Positions 21,920 to 33,112 are shown, numbered from the stretch's first letter. The stretch is DNA of 64,000 nt from Litoditis marina (GCA_964036275.1 OZ038437.1:16524090-16588089), one strand, 5' to 3'. The notes: a model not told the origin generated them from the letters alone. A program made the numbers and translations.

Positions 21920-22270
21920 GTTAGTTTAATATTTTCTCACCAGAGACAAAATGAAAATAAAACAGTGACAACGAAGTTCAGCTTTTTATCACTTTTGCCT
22001 CGCTCTGCCGTTATTGAGTTAAACAGACGATAGCTGCTCAAGAGAAACCGATATATACACATTTTAATTTACACTAACGAACCTACTTTGCATACGGTTA
22101 CATGTTTTATCCTGTTTTGGCGCGCGAAACCTTATGTTTAGGTATCCCGGGGTACCTAAACTAGCTTTCCATTCTGCCCTCCTTTAAAGTATAGAGCAAC
22201 CTCTGTATTGGAGTAGTTTGATTTGGTTCAAGAGCATTACCCAACAATTTTTTTCAACAATTATCTTCAG

Positions 22271-22347
22271 ATGATTCCATTAACATCGAAGTTCGACATA
22301 TATTCGAACTAGTATCGTTTTGGATGGTGTATTTGATTTTTCACAAG
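22271..22347 (+). repeat. Hairpin cassette 8
   Basis: Follows TTATCTTCAG and ends TTCACAAG|GTTGG. HP2 (22291-22309) is the consensus GTTCGACATATATTCGAAC. Near-duplicate of cassette 6, but the HP1 region differs (GATGATTCCATTAACATC). Confidence 0.75.
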
Positions 22348-22609
22348 GTTGGTCCGTCTTTGGAAATAATTAAAAAGAACAAAAATAAAAGGTGCTCAAA
22401 TTGATTACAGTTTTCCAGAAAAGTTTATCAAATTTTTCATTTTCTATTTCTAGTTCAAGTTCTATTTCACACGATTTACAGTATCGTATTAAGAGAACAC
22501 GATGCAATTCGAGCAACAATTGCATGAGAAAAATTAAGAAGGAAATCACTTCATTCCATTTTCAGAATCTGCTGAACTCATGATTCGAACATCCTGACCA
22601 TTAATTATA
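22271..22609 (+). repeat. Segmental duplicate C, copy 2
   Basis: Partner of 17842-18172. The alignment breaks after ACCATTAATTAT. Confidence 0.75.
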
Positions 22610-22769
22610 TGTTTAATGTTCTGAATTGTAAACTAACGAGAAAGAGAAAAATACTACATAAATTGGGATATCATGCCAATATACTTAATGTGGTGTCAGT
22701 CTGTGTTCGCAAAACTACATGTATTCTCAAACTTAAAAAAAATCGTGAAATAATTAGTTTATTTTTCAG

Positions 22770-23198
22770 ATGAGACTTGACGCTGTCTACTATCGCCTAT
22801 GGATACGAAACGAGCTACTGATCAAGATGTAAGGTGTTCGGTAACAGGGCTACAGGAAATATTTATATGTTTCTGACTATTTTTTCTCGTCAAGTATATA
22901 TGAACCAGAAATATTCCGAAACGAACAAAGTACACATCAGTAATAATGGTTCACAGAATAGAATAGAACAGAGATTTATTCGCAATTTAACATTCAACTC
23001 AACATAGTAATTGCAAGTTTACAGAACACGGGTCAATTACGAGTTTTGTCTTGCCGCTCCGTAATCCACTATTATATTTTTTTGAAATGGTTGAGTTGGA
23101 TTGTAAGAAGCAAGCTCAGTGTTTCAGGCATTTTCATCATTAGCCGTGTGACATATATTCAAACTTCACCGTATTAGGTTTATAAACTCATCTTGAAG
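22770..23198 (+). pseudogene. Cassette gene unit at 22-23 kb
   Basis: Exon 22770-22828 (TTTTTCAG ... CAAGAT|GTAAGG) is open from ATG (MRLDAVYYRLWIRNELLIK) and ends two bases into a codon. Exon 23128-23198 (GTTTCAG ... CTTGAAG|GTATGT) supplies G and continues HFHH-stop-PCDIYSNFTVLG. The stop (TAG) interrupts the frame, so it is scored as a pseudogene. HP2 (23146-23164) is GTGTGA-CATATAT-TCAAAC, one mismatch. Confidence 0.45.
23128..23198 (+). repeat. Hairpin cassette 9
   Basis: 71-nt cassette within the 22-23 kb unit; five of six HP2 pairs form, with C-G replaced by T-A at the third pair. Confidence 0.7.
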
Positions 23199-23663
23199 GT
23201 ATGTTTGTTTGTACCTTCAAGTACATTCTTGCACCTTATTTTATAATTGTTGGCTTGTCATCAACAGTTTACAATTCTCATTTAATGCTGACCGAGCTTC
23301 TGCTCTAAACCACTCGATAGGTAAAGTGAACACACATTTTTGATGGGGTCAAACTACAAACAATAGAATGAGCAACCAGCGCGAGTAGATGTGCTGTGGC
23401 AAGAACGAACAAGGGTTTTCTACAGAACCGTGCGCCTTCTCAGAACAGGCGTCGTTGCAAAACAGTAAAATACTGTATATAAAATACTGTATACGTGGCT
23501 CCCATGTATATTGAGTTTCTCCTCTCGTCGTATGACTCTCCGGCGCCCGCATTGTCGCTAGATTTGTTGCAATATAGTTTCGACCGAACGCGAATTCGTA
23601 CTTAACAGCCTATGGTCTGAGTTTCTGTTGCCGGCGACTAACAAACTTCATTGATGATTTCAG

Positions 23664-23974
23664 AATCATAATCAACGGCCCGGTCAGTATGTCTCCGGCT
23701 GACTCTGTTGGTCTGATCAAACGTTGGACTGAGGCTGGTCATGTACTAGCCGATGATACTCATCCCCTCGAGGTCCAGGAATAGAAGACGAAGAAATTTA
23801 GAAAAACATTATGCTGGCATATTTGATGTCTACAATAATAAGAAACCACTGTTTACCGCTAACCGTATTCTAACTGCCAGACAATTACGCTTCTATTCGC
23901 AAACTATGTCCTCAATTCTTGTCAGTTCAGTGAGTTTTAGTCGCGAGTACGGCATTTTGGAGTACGAATTCTAA
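23664..23974 (+). CDS. Possible exon(s): 31-aa ORF then basic ORF
   Basis: GATGATTTCAG precedes ATGTCTCCGGCTGACTC, a 31-codon frame with KRWTEAG ending TAG AAG ACG AAG AAA (stop at 23782-23784). A second frame overlaps it and runs to 23974 with an Arg-rich start (SRNRRRRNLEKHYAG) and KKPLFTANRILTARQL. Both parts resemble 16827-17050 in order and in the stop context. No domain is recognised; a frameshift between the two frames would be needed to join them. Confidence 0.35.
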
Positions 23975-24306
23975 AACATTGCGACGCTTTTGCTGTGGTT
24001 CCTACTTTACATAATGTATCTTTTAGGGCAGAGAATAAGTCTTTGTGAGGCAGGTCAGAAATGAATTCCGAGATTAAATGCGTACGAGCATGATATGTAG
24101 TAACAGTTTTTCTATAAGAGATCGAATGATTTCCGTTCAAGGTGTGCATAAAAATCATAGGAAAGGTTTCTAGCATAGGAGAACTGACATGTTATGGAGA
24201 GAAGAAAAAAGTTTTTCTGTAACCTTCAAAATGTAGAATTCTAATATTTTCACGATTTGCTCGGTTCTTCACAAAAACTGATTTTATATACTTGTTTCGT
24301 GTTGCA

Positions 24307-24496
24307 GGGGAATTATTGTACTTATTTCACGGGAGTGACACCTTCCGCCGTCAATGGTTTGGTACAGCAACTTTTCAGACATTTCTTTTCTGATTTTTTC
24401 ACCCATTCTAAACTACAGGAGTACGAGTCACACGAAGAGGACAATATTCTATTAGGCCGAATTGTCCGAGGGAGTCCCATCAATCTCACTCACTAG
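24307..24496 (+). CDS. Possible exon, unknown (about 62 codons)
   Basis: Follows CGTGTTGCAG and stays open to TAG at 24494, which coincides with the acceptor of the next exon. Composition is protein-like (VNGLVQQLFRHFFSDF, HEEDNILLGRIVRGSP). No donor joins it to 24497 in the right frame, so its relation to that unit is uncertain. Confidence 0.35.
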
Positions 24497-24844
24497 AATG
24501 TCTCTATTTATGAACGCTGGGCACCTACGATGATTGTCTAGAATATCAACTAACACAGATGTGAGTTGTCATATAAACAAAGTAAAGTTGTAGTTTGGTC
24601 GAACACCAGACGCAAACTTTCACAGTAAGTTTCGTATTTCATTGGAATTGCATAAGAGTAGTTGTTCTGCAAAAGTGGATTAACATATTTATAACTCAAC
24701 TCTGCTTTCTTGCCGTAGATGTAGATGCACACAATTAAAAAATGTGTTAGTGGAATCTGTTTTTTTTCAGCCATTGAGATCATTTTCTGTTCGAAATATA
24801 TTCAAACTGTTTTATATTTGCTATCAATCTGATTGGGTGATAAG
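24497..24844 (+). pseudogene. Cassette gene unit at 24.5 kb
   Basis: Exon 24497-24560 (CACTAG ... ACAGAT|GTGAGT) reads YDDCLEYQLTQ in the phase that matches ELLIK and ELQLTQ in the sister units. The intron carries TGTAGTTTGGTC. Exon 24771-24844 (TTTTTTTTCAG ... GATAAG|GTATGT) continues DHFLFEIYSNCF after an in-frame TGA. HP2 (24789-24807) is GTTCGA-AATATAT-TCAAAC, with one mismatch. Scored as a relic because of the stop. Confidence 0.4.
24771..24844 (+). repeat. Hairpin cassette 10
   Basis: 74-nt cassette; the HP2 stem has one C/A mismatch and the loop starts with A instead of C, the main exception to the loop consensus. Confidence 0.65.
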
Positions 24845-25251
24845 GTATGTTATAGACTGTATTCGAACCATAGTTGTAGTTGATATGTAGTTTGATCTCG
24901 AAACACGTCGTTGATAACGAGTTTTAACCGAAAAGCAACGAGAAATAAGTAAAAGAGATTGCGAACACACCTGTTCGTGTTTATGGTTTTGAATGAGCAT
25001 TTGGTGATCAATCCTTGATCTTTAGTTCATAAACGTTACGTACGACCTAGTTCATATTATCACCCAAAGTTACAAAAAAACAGCTTCCCAAATTCCTATT
25101 AGGCTGATGTTCGAACAAATTTGACAAGTGTATTTCTCAATAGACTAACTACTTTATTAAGTTCGAGAGAACTCACACACTTTAATGAAATGTTCTGATG
25201 TGTATTCTATTGAAGCGCTCGAGTACTAAAGTTTCTGTACTCTGAATCAGT

Positions 25252-25440
25252 TTGAAAATTGTGTGGCCTATTATTGAGAACACCGAAGAAAATTTTAGGT
25301 TCGCTAATCAAACTGAATCGATGCGATGGGCAAAAGAGAGAATAAGGGCATTGTTAACAACCAATTTGAGCCCAAGCGCAAGTGTAGAAGGAGTTATACA
25401 CATATGTGGGTTATTTTTGATGTTTCGATTTGTAGTTTGG
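25252..25440 (+). CDS. Possible exon, unknown
   Basis: Open frame with protein-like content (IENTEENFRFANQTESMRW, AKERIRALLTTNLSPSA). A TGTAGTTTGGTC box lies at the 3' side. Splice limits are not certain and no family is recognised. Confidence 0.25.
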
Positions 25441-26106
25441 TCCATCACAAACATCATACGTACGCAACTGTCTTTTGTCGTACTGGAACCATCAATGATG
25501 CTGTTTCGGTTTTGTATATAACATTTGGTTCGTTCTGTTTTCGAGGTAACCCACATTAGAAAACATATTGGGCAAATTTTTCATAATATTTTCGATTTTG
25601 AAAGCTAAATTTCGACGTGTACAACAGACTTAAAAACATCGAGTCATACAGATGTAGAGCAAAAACTTGAAGATCTAGTAGCAACCTGACTTTATGTCAA
25701 ACAACATTCAACGAGATCAAAATAAGTTTATTTAATTTTTATCTCGTTGAATGTTATTTGAAATGAAGTCGATTACTAAAAAGCAATGAAGCTAATTGAT
25801 GACGCATATTACAGAGAATGTGCATTTTATTCCACTACGGCATAGAAATGGAGATCTTGGGAAACTTCAGCTCAATGGTGTGTGAATGAAACGTCAAAAA
25901 CTTTTCAATTGATTTGCTATTCTCAACTCAAAAAGAAAGCAAAGAAACCATGAAATGTGAACTCCAAATTAATGTAATGTTAGTTGCATGTGAACACTAG
26001 AAATCCAGGAAAAGCTAAGAGAATGATACATTTGTAGCTATGTATGTTATCTTTCTTTGATTTAGCTGCGACTAGAAAATATTAAATTTTAGTCATCTCT
26101 AAAGTA

Positions 26107-26366
26107 ATATGTCACGGGAACCTGCGAGTAAGTTAATGAGACTTCCCCAAAAACCTGATACCTCTCTAAGATATCACGTAAACTGTGTATTTTGTCCTAC
26201 GATTCTGTTTCTTTCTACCAGAACCGCTTCAAATTACATCAATATGTCACGGGAACGTTCGAATAATTTAAAGCGATTTTGTCCCAAAAACCATATAGCT
26301 TTCTACAATTGCACGTGAACTATGCAATTTGTTCGATAACTTAGTTGTGTTGTTCCAGAACCGCTG
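26107..26366 (+). repeat. Two tandem ~130-bp repeats
   Basis: ATATGTCACGGGAAC..CGA.TAA.TTAA starts both units (26107 and 26242). Each continues with CCCCAAAAACC/CCCAAAAACCATA, ATCACGTAAACT/GCACGTGAACT, and CCAGAACCGCT. Moderately diverged tandem duplicates. Confidence 0.6.
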
Positions 26367-26892
26367 CAAGACCGTGGTGACAGCGCACATTCTGTTCGAC
26401 CAAACGTGGTCAGTTTTTCTCGAATTAATTTCATTTTAATCAAACTACAGGTGAATGTAGCAGTCAATCTATTTAGTGTGAAAATAACAACATTGAAACA
26501 TTTAGAGAAAACTTTAGTTATAGTTGTAATTTCACTTAAAACACAATGACAAGTGCACGATTCATGATTTATGATAAGAACACCTTGCAGGTTCAAAAAA
26601 TCATACAATGTCTTGAGACTATTATTTTATTATAGTTTGATCTTGTTCACGAACTTCGTACCAATGAATGAAGTAAACTAAAAACACATCAGGATGAAGC
26701 AACATACACCGGAGTGGCTTATTTTAGAGAAAAATCTTCAAAGCTGCGTGAAAAATGAAATACTTTCAATTTCACCGATTGCCAAAAATGAACATATTAG
26801 TTGAGCTTGTTTATACAAGCATCGTATACTTGTAGAACTAATCTGAATTTTCCAGTTTTTCTCAATATTACCATGTTTCTGTTGGTTTTCAG

Positions 26893-26967
26893 ATGATTAC
26901 ATCATCGAAAGTTCGACATGCATTCGAACTATTCTTACTTTTCTGTTCTTGGATTTTTCGATTCGAG
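26893..26967 (+). repeat. Hairpin cassette 11
   Basis: Follows GGTTTTCAG and ends ATTCGAG|GTGAGA. HP1 is GATGAT-tac-ATCATC; HP2 (26911-26929) is GTTCGA-CATGCAT-TCGAAC. The cassette phase is open after the first codon (LHHRKFDMHSNYSYFSVLGF), but the first full codon is TGA. Confidence 0.7.
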
Positions 26968-27429
26968 GTGAGAACAAATCCAATCGTTTCTCGTGAAAAA
27001 CAATTATGTTGAAGGAATGATTTCGCTGTAACTTCGAAAAAGAAGAGTTTGCTCGAAACTTCTTGGAATATTGGTTCTTACCTGATAAAAAAATAGACCC
27101 AGCCTATTAACTACGTTCAACATTGACTTTCCATGCAGTTTTCATAATCTAACTAGGTTATTCATCTTTTGCAAGAAGCTTTTGGTGCCTGTTGTTCGAT
27201 TTATATATTTTCCGTTCATTTCGGAGATATTGCCAGTAGTTGTATTGCAGAAACCATTTATGCAATCATCACGAGTTTTTCCGGAAATCAACTGGCTGGA
27301 TCATTTTCCTTCCTCACGTAAGAGACATTGGGACTTATGGAAAAGATCTGACAGGAATACTGGCCATATTTCGTTGAAATGATGCTTCGAGCCGTGATTG
27401 AATAATGGAATGAGATTTGAATTTGGACT

Positions 27430-27511
27430 CAGGAAGATGGTCGAGATGATCAGACTGACTACAGCGAGACAAGATTTCGCATCATGCCCGCTCGGTTAAA
27501 AATTGATTGTG
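27430..27511 (+). CDS. RQDFASCP exon, copy 1 (stop-containing)
   Basis: GCGAGACAAGATTTCGCATC...CTCGGT then TAA, ending GATT|GTGAGTTT. Its frame reads ARQDFASCPLG, matching PRQDFASCPIG at 34.5 kb. The shared frame suggests a common exon; the stop suggests this copy is a relic. The unit at 27738 follows 220 bp downstream. Confidence 0.3.
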
Positions 27512-27737
27512 AGTTTCAGATTGAATATTGCGTTACCTTAGTGAAATTTGAACTTTGGTACTACGTTTTTCTCTTTAAAACTGCAATGGTAAAAAGTCTG
27601 TGCTTGTTGAATGATATGGAATTTGTTTCTGTTTCTACCAGAAAGGTGTGAGTACAAAAGGGTTAGTATTGGTTTCCATTGTTAAACATACAGTGGTAGG
27701 TAGTGAGATTTGCCTCCACTCTGAAATACCATTTCAG

Positions 27738-28247
27738 CTACGACTGGAAAACGTCTCTATTTGCATACGGCAAGGAGAGCTTCAACTGACACAGATGTGA
27801 GTTACTGAATAAACTAACTCAAACTGTGGTTTGATCTACCTCCGAGATATAATTAAATGGCAACCGATTTAGGTTACTGTATGAAAAACTGAACAGTTGC
27901 GTACCTCAAAAGTCTGTTCCCTCAACAGATTCAAATCTAATGAAAGCGTCCAATCAGAAACAACATTTGTTTGATCTAACCCCGATACCCTGAAACAAAA
28001 ATTATAAAAAAAAATACAGGATCAATGATGCTGGAGCGCCCTTCCACTTTTAGTTCAGACGATTCTGCTTAGTTTAAGTTGGTTGCGAAAAACATTTCGG
28101 AGCTACAATGTATGTAAACCAACACGTGTATAGATGGAAATGAATGAACGTCTACTTTATTTCAGGCATTTTCATCGTTCACTGTTTGACCTATATTCAA
28201 ACTGCACTCATTCAATAATTCAATCGATTATTAAACTATATTCGTGA
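27738..28247 (+). CDS. Cassette gene unit at 27.7-28.2 kb, last two exons
   Basis: Exon 27738-27796 (CCATTTCAG ... ACAGAT|GTGAGT) is open in one frame (VSICIRQGELQLTQ) and ends two bases into a codon. The intron contains TGTGGTTTGATC. The last exon starts at 28166 after TTATTTCAG; its G completes ATG and the frame runs HFHRSLFDLYSNCTHSII... to TGA at 28245. No stop interrupts this copy, so it is the best candidate for a living member of the family. HP2 (28184-28202) is GTTTGA-CCTATAT-TCAAAC. Upstream exons are not resolved and the function is unknown. Confidence 0.45.
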
Positions 28248-28649
28248 CGCTGACTACTTAAGTTCCTGGAGAATATAATCAAGAATAACAGAAGATTTCA
28301 ACTCTGAAATAATTGAAGTCTTCCAGTCTACATTTCGGCGATGAATGGATGTTCAAATCTTCACAGCTTCGCACTATTTTGGCGTGCGTGCTCATCAGAA
28401 CATAGTGTGAGAAGAGTTCTTGACATGTTCCGAACTGAATACCTGGACTTTTTTTGTGATTTTTGATGTGAGCCGGCAGCATTCATATATCGAAATCATC
28501 CAGGTAAGCCGATCAAATTGATTTCGAGTTTTTTTTCTAATTTATAGATTTTCGATAATGCGTAATGAAACTATCAAAAAATGCTGATCTCATCAGTTTT
28601 GATGGATCAAATTTCATTTACTCAATAAATGGTCCTAGTTCAACTCCAG

Positions 28650-28812
28650 AGTACCTGTGCTAGAAGATCCCGGCACCTTCATCCCATTCTGTGTCTCTCT
28701 CTCTCTGCCTCACTATTTCTTGTCTCCCACATCCCGGCGCGACATGAGAGCCGAGAAATAGCGTATGTTAGAGGAGACGCAGGATGGGATGAAGGTGCCG
28801 GGATCTTCTAGC
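28650..28812. mobile_element. CTAGAAGATCCCGGCACC palindromic MITE, copy 1
   Basis: Long arms CTAGAAGATCCCGGCACCTT... and ...AAGGTGCCGGGATCTTCTAG, with an inner palindrome around CACATCCCGGCGC. Related copies at 35038-35207 and 57114-57272. No coding content. Confidence 0.8.
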
Positions 28813-29045
28813 GTACGTATTCAGGTGTTTTGAGTACTGGGAGCGTATATGATAGCGGGGTCACAAAATCTGGAAGGCCTCTCAAGAGACGTATACAAGC
28901 ATCGTTTCTCTGTTTTTTAAGTATAATAGTAGGGAAAGAGTGAGTTCAATTGTGGAGAACCGAGCATGTTCCAATTTTTGTGGATACGGTGACTAGAAAG
29001 ATTTTTGTTGCTCACGTATGTTACGTTCATAATATCCAGTTCTAG

Positions 29046-29121
29046 ATGAGTACATTATCGACAATTCGACATACATTCGAAATATCCTTGTTGTTTCTCT
29101 CGAAAATGGATGCTTTACAGG
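29046..29121 (+). repeat. Hairpin cassette 12
   Basis: Follows CCAGTTCTAG and ends TTACAGG|GTGAGT. HP2 (29065-29081) is TTCGA-CATACAT-TCGAA. After an initial TGA the cassette phase is open (VHYRQFDIHSKYPCCFS). Confidence 0.65.
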
Positions 29122-29272
29122 GTGAGTACGTATCATAACTATTGTTATTCTTTCTATGGCCGAAGCTTCGCTTTAGTTTGATGTTGGTTTACTCATCAAG
29201 GAAGGAAAAAGCGCCTTTAGCCGCCGGTGCCTTCCTTGCTTCCATATTAAGAACCTTGAGTTACGAATGATT

Positions 29273-29400
29273 ATCAGAGGCCGTACGCATGAAACATCCC
29301 GGGCCGGGTTGGGATGCTATCCCGAGCTCTTTCCCGACCAATTCAGCTCGGGTTAGCATCCCAACCCGGCCCGGGATGTTTCATGCATACGGCCTCTGAT
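29273..29400. mobile_element. 128-bp GC-rich palindrome
   Basis: ATCAGAGGCCGTACGCATGA... faces ...TCATGCATACGGCCTCTGAT, arms of about 56 bp with very few mismatches. Flanked by ATT on both sides, a possible 3-bp target duplication. A young MITE or foldback element. Confidence 0.8.
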
Positions 29401-30035
29401 ATTCGACTCGCAGGGTTACGTATTTCGCTGTGTCTGTGTATTGATTACTGTCGCACTTTGGTCCAAGTTAACAAACAACTGTATGTTCACTGATCAAACT
29501 ACAACAATGACTCGGTCACACCCTATATTTCAGTTATTTCAGTACCCATGAGTTAGCGTTTCACTGGACTCAGGAATGCAGTCGTGCATGGTTTACATGT
29601 TTGCTTCGTTTCGAAATGAGTAGTTGAAACTGAGATATATGTTAGTGTCTTTTCAGATATTGAAGATATTTTCAGATATGTCCCACGAAAATCAATCCCC
29701 TTTGTAGGGAGTGGCCGCTTATGAAAGAAGGAGTATTGGCGTACGTAATGAAGGTAATTTCTTGTGGTGCTTAAAGCTGAAACCCCAAAGTCGATTTGTT
29801 CCCGAAATTGATGGGTCTACAAATGTTGATCTGTGTAGCGTGCCAAAGCTTCCTTGCTAGGCAACATTATTGAAAAAGCATGTAATTCATGAGTTTCACT
29901 TCGGAATGTCAAATGAGCAGCTTCTGAGCGTTCGCTTCTCGATAAGCTCGCCAGAGGCCGCGTGCACCAATATCATGCGGGGGCTTTTTCGCTTCCAAAA
30001 TATTCTATAGTGAGTGCCGAATCTATAAGTTTCTG

Positions 30036-30106
30036 ACTCTCATCGGAGTCGAACCCGGGGGCAAAAGATTCGTATCAAGCGCGAACCACAGCGCTATTAG
30101 AGCACA
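30036..30106 (-). pseudogene. tRNA-like relic 3
   Basis: On the minus strand: TAGCGCTGTGGTTCGCGC (A-box and D-arm, GCGC/GCGC), a middle containing TCTTTTGC, and a clean B box GGGTTCGACTCC. Acceptor pairing is weak. Related to the relics at 0.2, 2.4 and 57.9 kb. Confidence 0.45.
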
Positions 30107-30289
30107 CAACGAGCAAGTCAAAGATATGTGTGCGTACAGTACCCTCCCGATTTTCCGTTGGCAATGACTACACCTGCACCCCTTTCCTTGATAACGATAT
30201 TCGTTCCCAGTTGAAACGAGACTGACCTGACAACGTTCTCAAAGCACTATGACATAGTGTTGGAATCATTTGCGTATCCGGGAACGCTA

Positions 30290-30500
30290 AATTGGTACTA
30301 ACGGCCACAGACATGTTCTACTTATCAAAAATCCGTATTCTTTGCGTTACAAACCGCAAACCAGTCATTGAAGCGGAAATTCGGTACTGCTCACCAAATA
30401 GCCAAACGGTACGCCTCGTTTAGAGGTCGGTCCGATATCAACTAAACGGTTCGGTTGTTACTGTTCTGCGGTTTGGTTTTCCGCAATGTTAACATCTAAA
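30290..30500. repeat. CGGTTCGGT/ACCGAAC-type repeat
   Basis: Repeated CGGT and ACCAAA/AAACGGT words in both orientations (AATTCGGTACTG, AAACGGTTCGGTTG, GCGGTTTGGTT). Similar vocabulary recurs at 60300-60540. A diverged palindromic repeat. Confidence 0.4.
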
Positions 30501-30710
30501 TGAAAATTTAAATCTGCTATAATGACTAAGATCAAAAATTCTTGAGGAATAATCGACCACTCGTTGTTGTTTCACGAGTGTATCAACCAATTTATATATA
30601 CCTGTTCCAGTTTGCGCATTCGTCGGTCGCTAAAAGACCTCCGAGGGTCCATATTCTGTGAATGTACATACGAAGGTGAGCGAAAACATGCTGGCACTAT
30701 TTTTGAGTTT

Positions 30711-31634
30711 GGGTCCGTTTCTCTGCTTTCTTACAATCTCACTTTCTTACGAAAAATCTTACTTTCTTACAAAAAAGTCTGACTTTCTTACAATAAATCT
30801 GACTTTCTTACAATAAATCTGACTTACTAACAATTAATCTGACTTTCTTAGAATAACTATTACTTTCTCAAATAAAACTCACTTTCCGACAAAATCTTAC
30901 CCAAAATGTGAAAATGTGACCCTCGCGGAAAATTTTTATTCTTTTGCCTTTCAACAGAACTTTTCAATTTTTATGAGATTCCATCCCGAATTGTATTAAT
31001 TCGGGAAATTTTGATTTTCGCAACTCTCCCCTCCGTGGTAGTTTGTTTTTGTCGAAACAACGCATGAAAACGAGACATCGGTACAATGAGGATTTGAAAT
31101 GGGACATCGGGATATTGGGACATTGGAATGGGACATTTAGAGGGACCCTCAGATAGAACAGAGCCATGTAACTTTCATAAGCGTAAGGGTAAAAGTACTA
31201 CGGGACTAAATTTCAGCATAAGTAAAAACTGGGGGGGGGGGGTGAAATATTAGCCAAAGCTTTCAAAGTTGAAGCCATACAAAATCTTATAGTTCTCCAT
31301 TTGACACCAAAAAGTTCGAGCTTTCTCATGTGATAAATGATCAAGAGGAGACGGTGAACTCTGTTCCACCATTCGATGCAGTAATCCGTCAAGTATTCAG
31401 AAAGTCTTTTTAACAAACGTAAGGTAAGGTATTTTTGTGAACGCATGAATTTTCATGAAAAAGTAAGATTTTTCGTGAGAAAATGAGATTTCCGTGAGAA
31501 AGTGAGATGTTTCGTGAGAAAGTAAGACTAATTGTAAGAAAGTCAGATTTTTTGTAAGAAAGTCAGATTTTTTGTAAGAAAGTCAGATTATTTTGTGAGA
31601 AAGTAAGATTGTTGGTAAGCAGAGAAACGGCACC
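30711..31634. mobile_element. 924-bp Foldback-type element
   Basis: Outer ends GGGTCCGTTTCTCTGC... and ...GCAGAGAAACGGCACC are inverted. Inside each end lies a tandem array of about 19-21-bp units (TCTGACTTTCTTACAATAAA on the left, AAGAAAGTCAGATTTTTTGT on the right) in opposite orientation, separated by a ~580-bp unique middle. This is classic Foldback architecture. Flanks are GAGTTT|...|TTTATCATAA, and the duplicated locus at about 54335 reads GAGTTTCTCATAATC without the element, so the insertion point and a TTT target duplication can be inferred. Confidence 0.85.
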
Positions 31635-31903
31635 TTTATCATAATTATTGACCGTCGATGGCAATTTCATAAAAAAAAGTTGCATATTAACTTTTGATGT
31701 TGAATGAGAAACATCGAGTGCAACTGAAAAGTTAGGGGAATTCCGTTGATAAATCTACCTACCTCTATATTATATCTCTCTCTTTCTCGCTTTTTCTTTC
31801 CCTCATTTTCCCTCTTTCATGCCCACTCCCCCCTTTCTCTCTCAAACGGATATTTCCTTTTCCTCAATTCATGCTATAATTATTTCCTTGTACACCATTT
31901 CAG

Positions 31904-32045
31904 ATGTTCATAACATCATCGACAGTTCGACATAAATTCGAACCAGTGCTTCGTCACAGGAAAAATGAGTATCATTCGCGATGGATTGGAACTAGAAGCA
32001 CTAGGTCTAGTATTCTATAAAAGTGAATGAAGTGAACGGAGTGAG
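31904..32045 (+). repeat. Hairpin cassette 13 with open frame
   Basis: Follows ACCATTTCAG after a long CT-rich tract. HP1 is GATGTT-cat-AACATC (compensated against GATGAT/ATCATC); HP2 (31925-31943) is GTTCGA-CATAAAT-TCGAAC. There is no clear donor. After an early TAA the cassette phase is open (HHRQFDINSNQCFVTGKMS... to TGA), and the frame and chemistry are largely conserved in the duplicate at 54598, suggesting a terminal exon. Confidence 0.6.
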
Positions 32046-32273
32046 TTTATTTGAAAACGATCATCGATCAGCTTGTTTACACGATCAGCTTGTTTACACG
32101 AGCAACGTGGTTTTGTATAGTAGTTTCAACTTCCTAGTTTTCTTATAATTTAATCAGTTATTTAGGAGAATACGTAATCATAACGGAATCGTCTCCCGAA
32201 CGTACCGAAGTCATCATTTTTACGTAATACATCTAAGGTTTTGCTCTAACAGAAGCGAGTTTTCACCGAAGTA

Positions 32274-32342
32274 TGTAGTTTGATCCCGTATTTTTTTTGG
32301 TTCAAACTCATGAGGGATGACGTACCTCTAGATCAGACTACA
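32274..32342. repeat. Inverted pair of TGTAGTTTGATC boxes
   Basis: TGTAGTTTGATC at 32274 and GATCAGACTACA at 32331. The pair is conserved in the segmental duplicate at 54884-54952. Confidence 0.6.
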
Positions 32343-33112
32343 ATTAATATCTAGTAACTTTCTATAGTTATTACCTAAAGTATCACAAGACCCCACGTGT
32401 GCAGATTGGTTTCAAACGAGCTGTGGTCGTATTTATAAAAACAATGAATGACCGAAAAACAATTTGTATTCATTCCGGCGTTTTTGAACCGACATTTCGG
32501 GAAAAAAAACATACAAAGCCAGTAGTTTCAAGCAACAACAACCGTTTTATTGAATGTGGAAATAGTTTTGGGTTGATAAATAGTCTTAAAAATATTTTTT
32601 GCAGACAGTTTTTTTTCAGCTGCACACCATACACTGCTGTTTCAATACAATCTAGCACTCAATACATCGAACTAGCCACTCACGTCTAGAAAAAATTTAA
32701 TGAAGGTATAGTTCACATTATTCTTACCAAAATTTCTACAGCACACACTTGAACATTTGAGCCTGGTGCTTTGCGCAATCTGGACCTGCGACCGGGACTC
32801 ACTTGAACACCCGATAACTGTTTTTCATGCAAGTTTTCACTGAAACCAAAGTATGTTGGAGTAATCATTGCAATGAAAAACCAAGAACCAAAATACGATG
32901 CTCCAATTGTTAACTCTCAAATACATTGACGTTTTTTCACAAACTGGATACAATTTATAAGTAATAGCTTGTACCGAGAGATCGAACTACGTCGAAGATG
33001 TCACACCAAATGATTGATTTCTAGCAAAATTTGAGTTTCTTTTAGTATTGGTTTTTGAGACAAAACTGCTTCAGAGAACTGTTTTTTAGAGTTATCCGCA
33101 AATTTCCAGTAA

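Noticed and set aside
22304..22312. Helitron 3' end (hairpin followed by CTAG) at cassettes 6 and 8.
   Set aside because: CTAG after the stem occurs only in this duplicated pair; other copies lack it and there is no matching 5' TC end.
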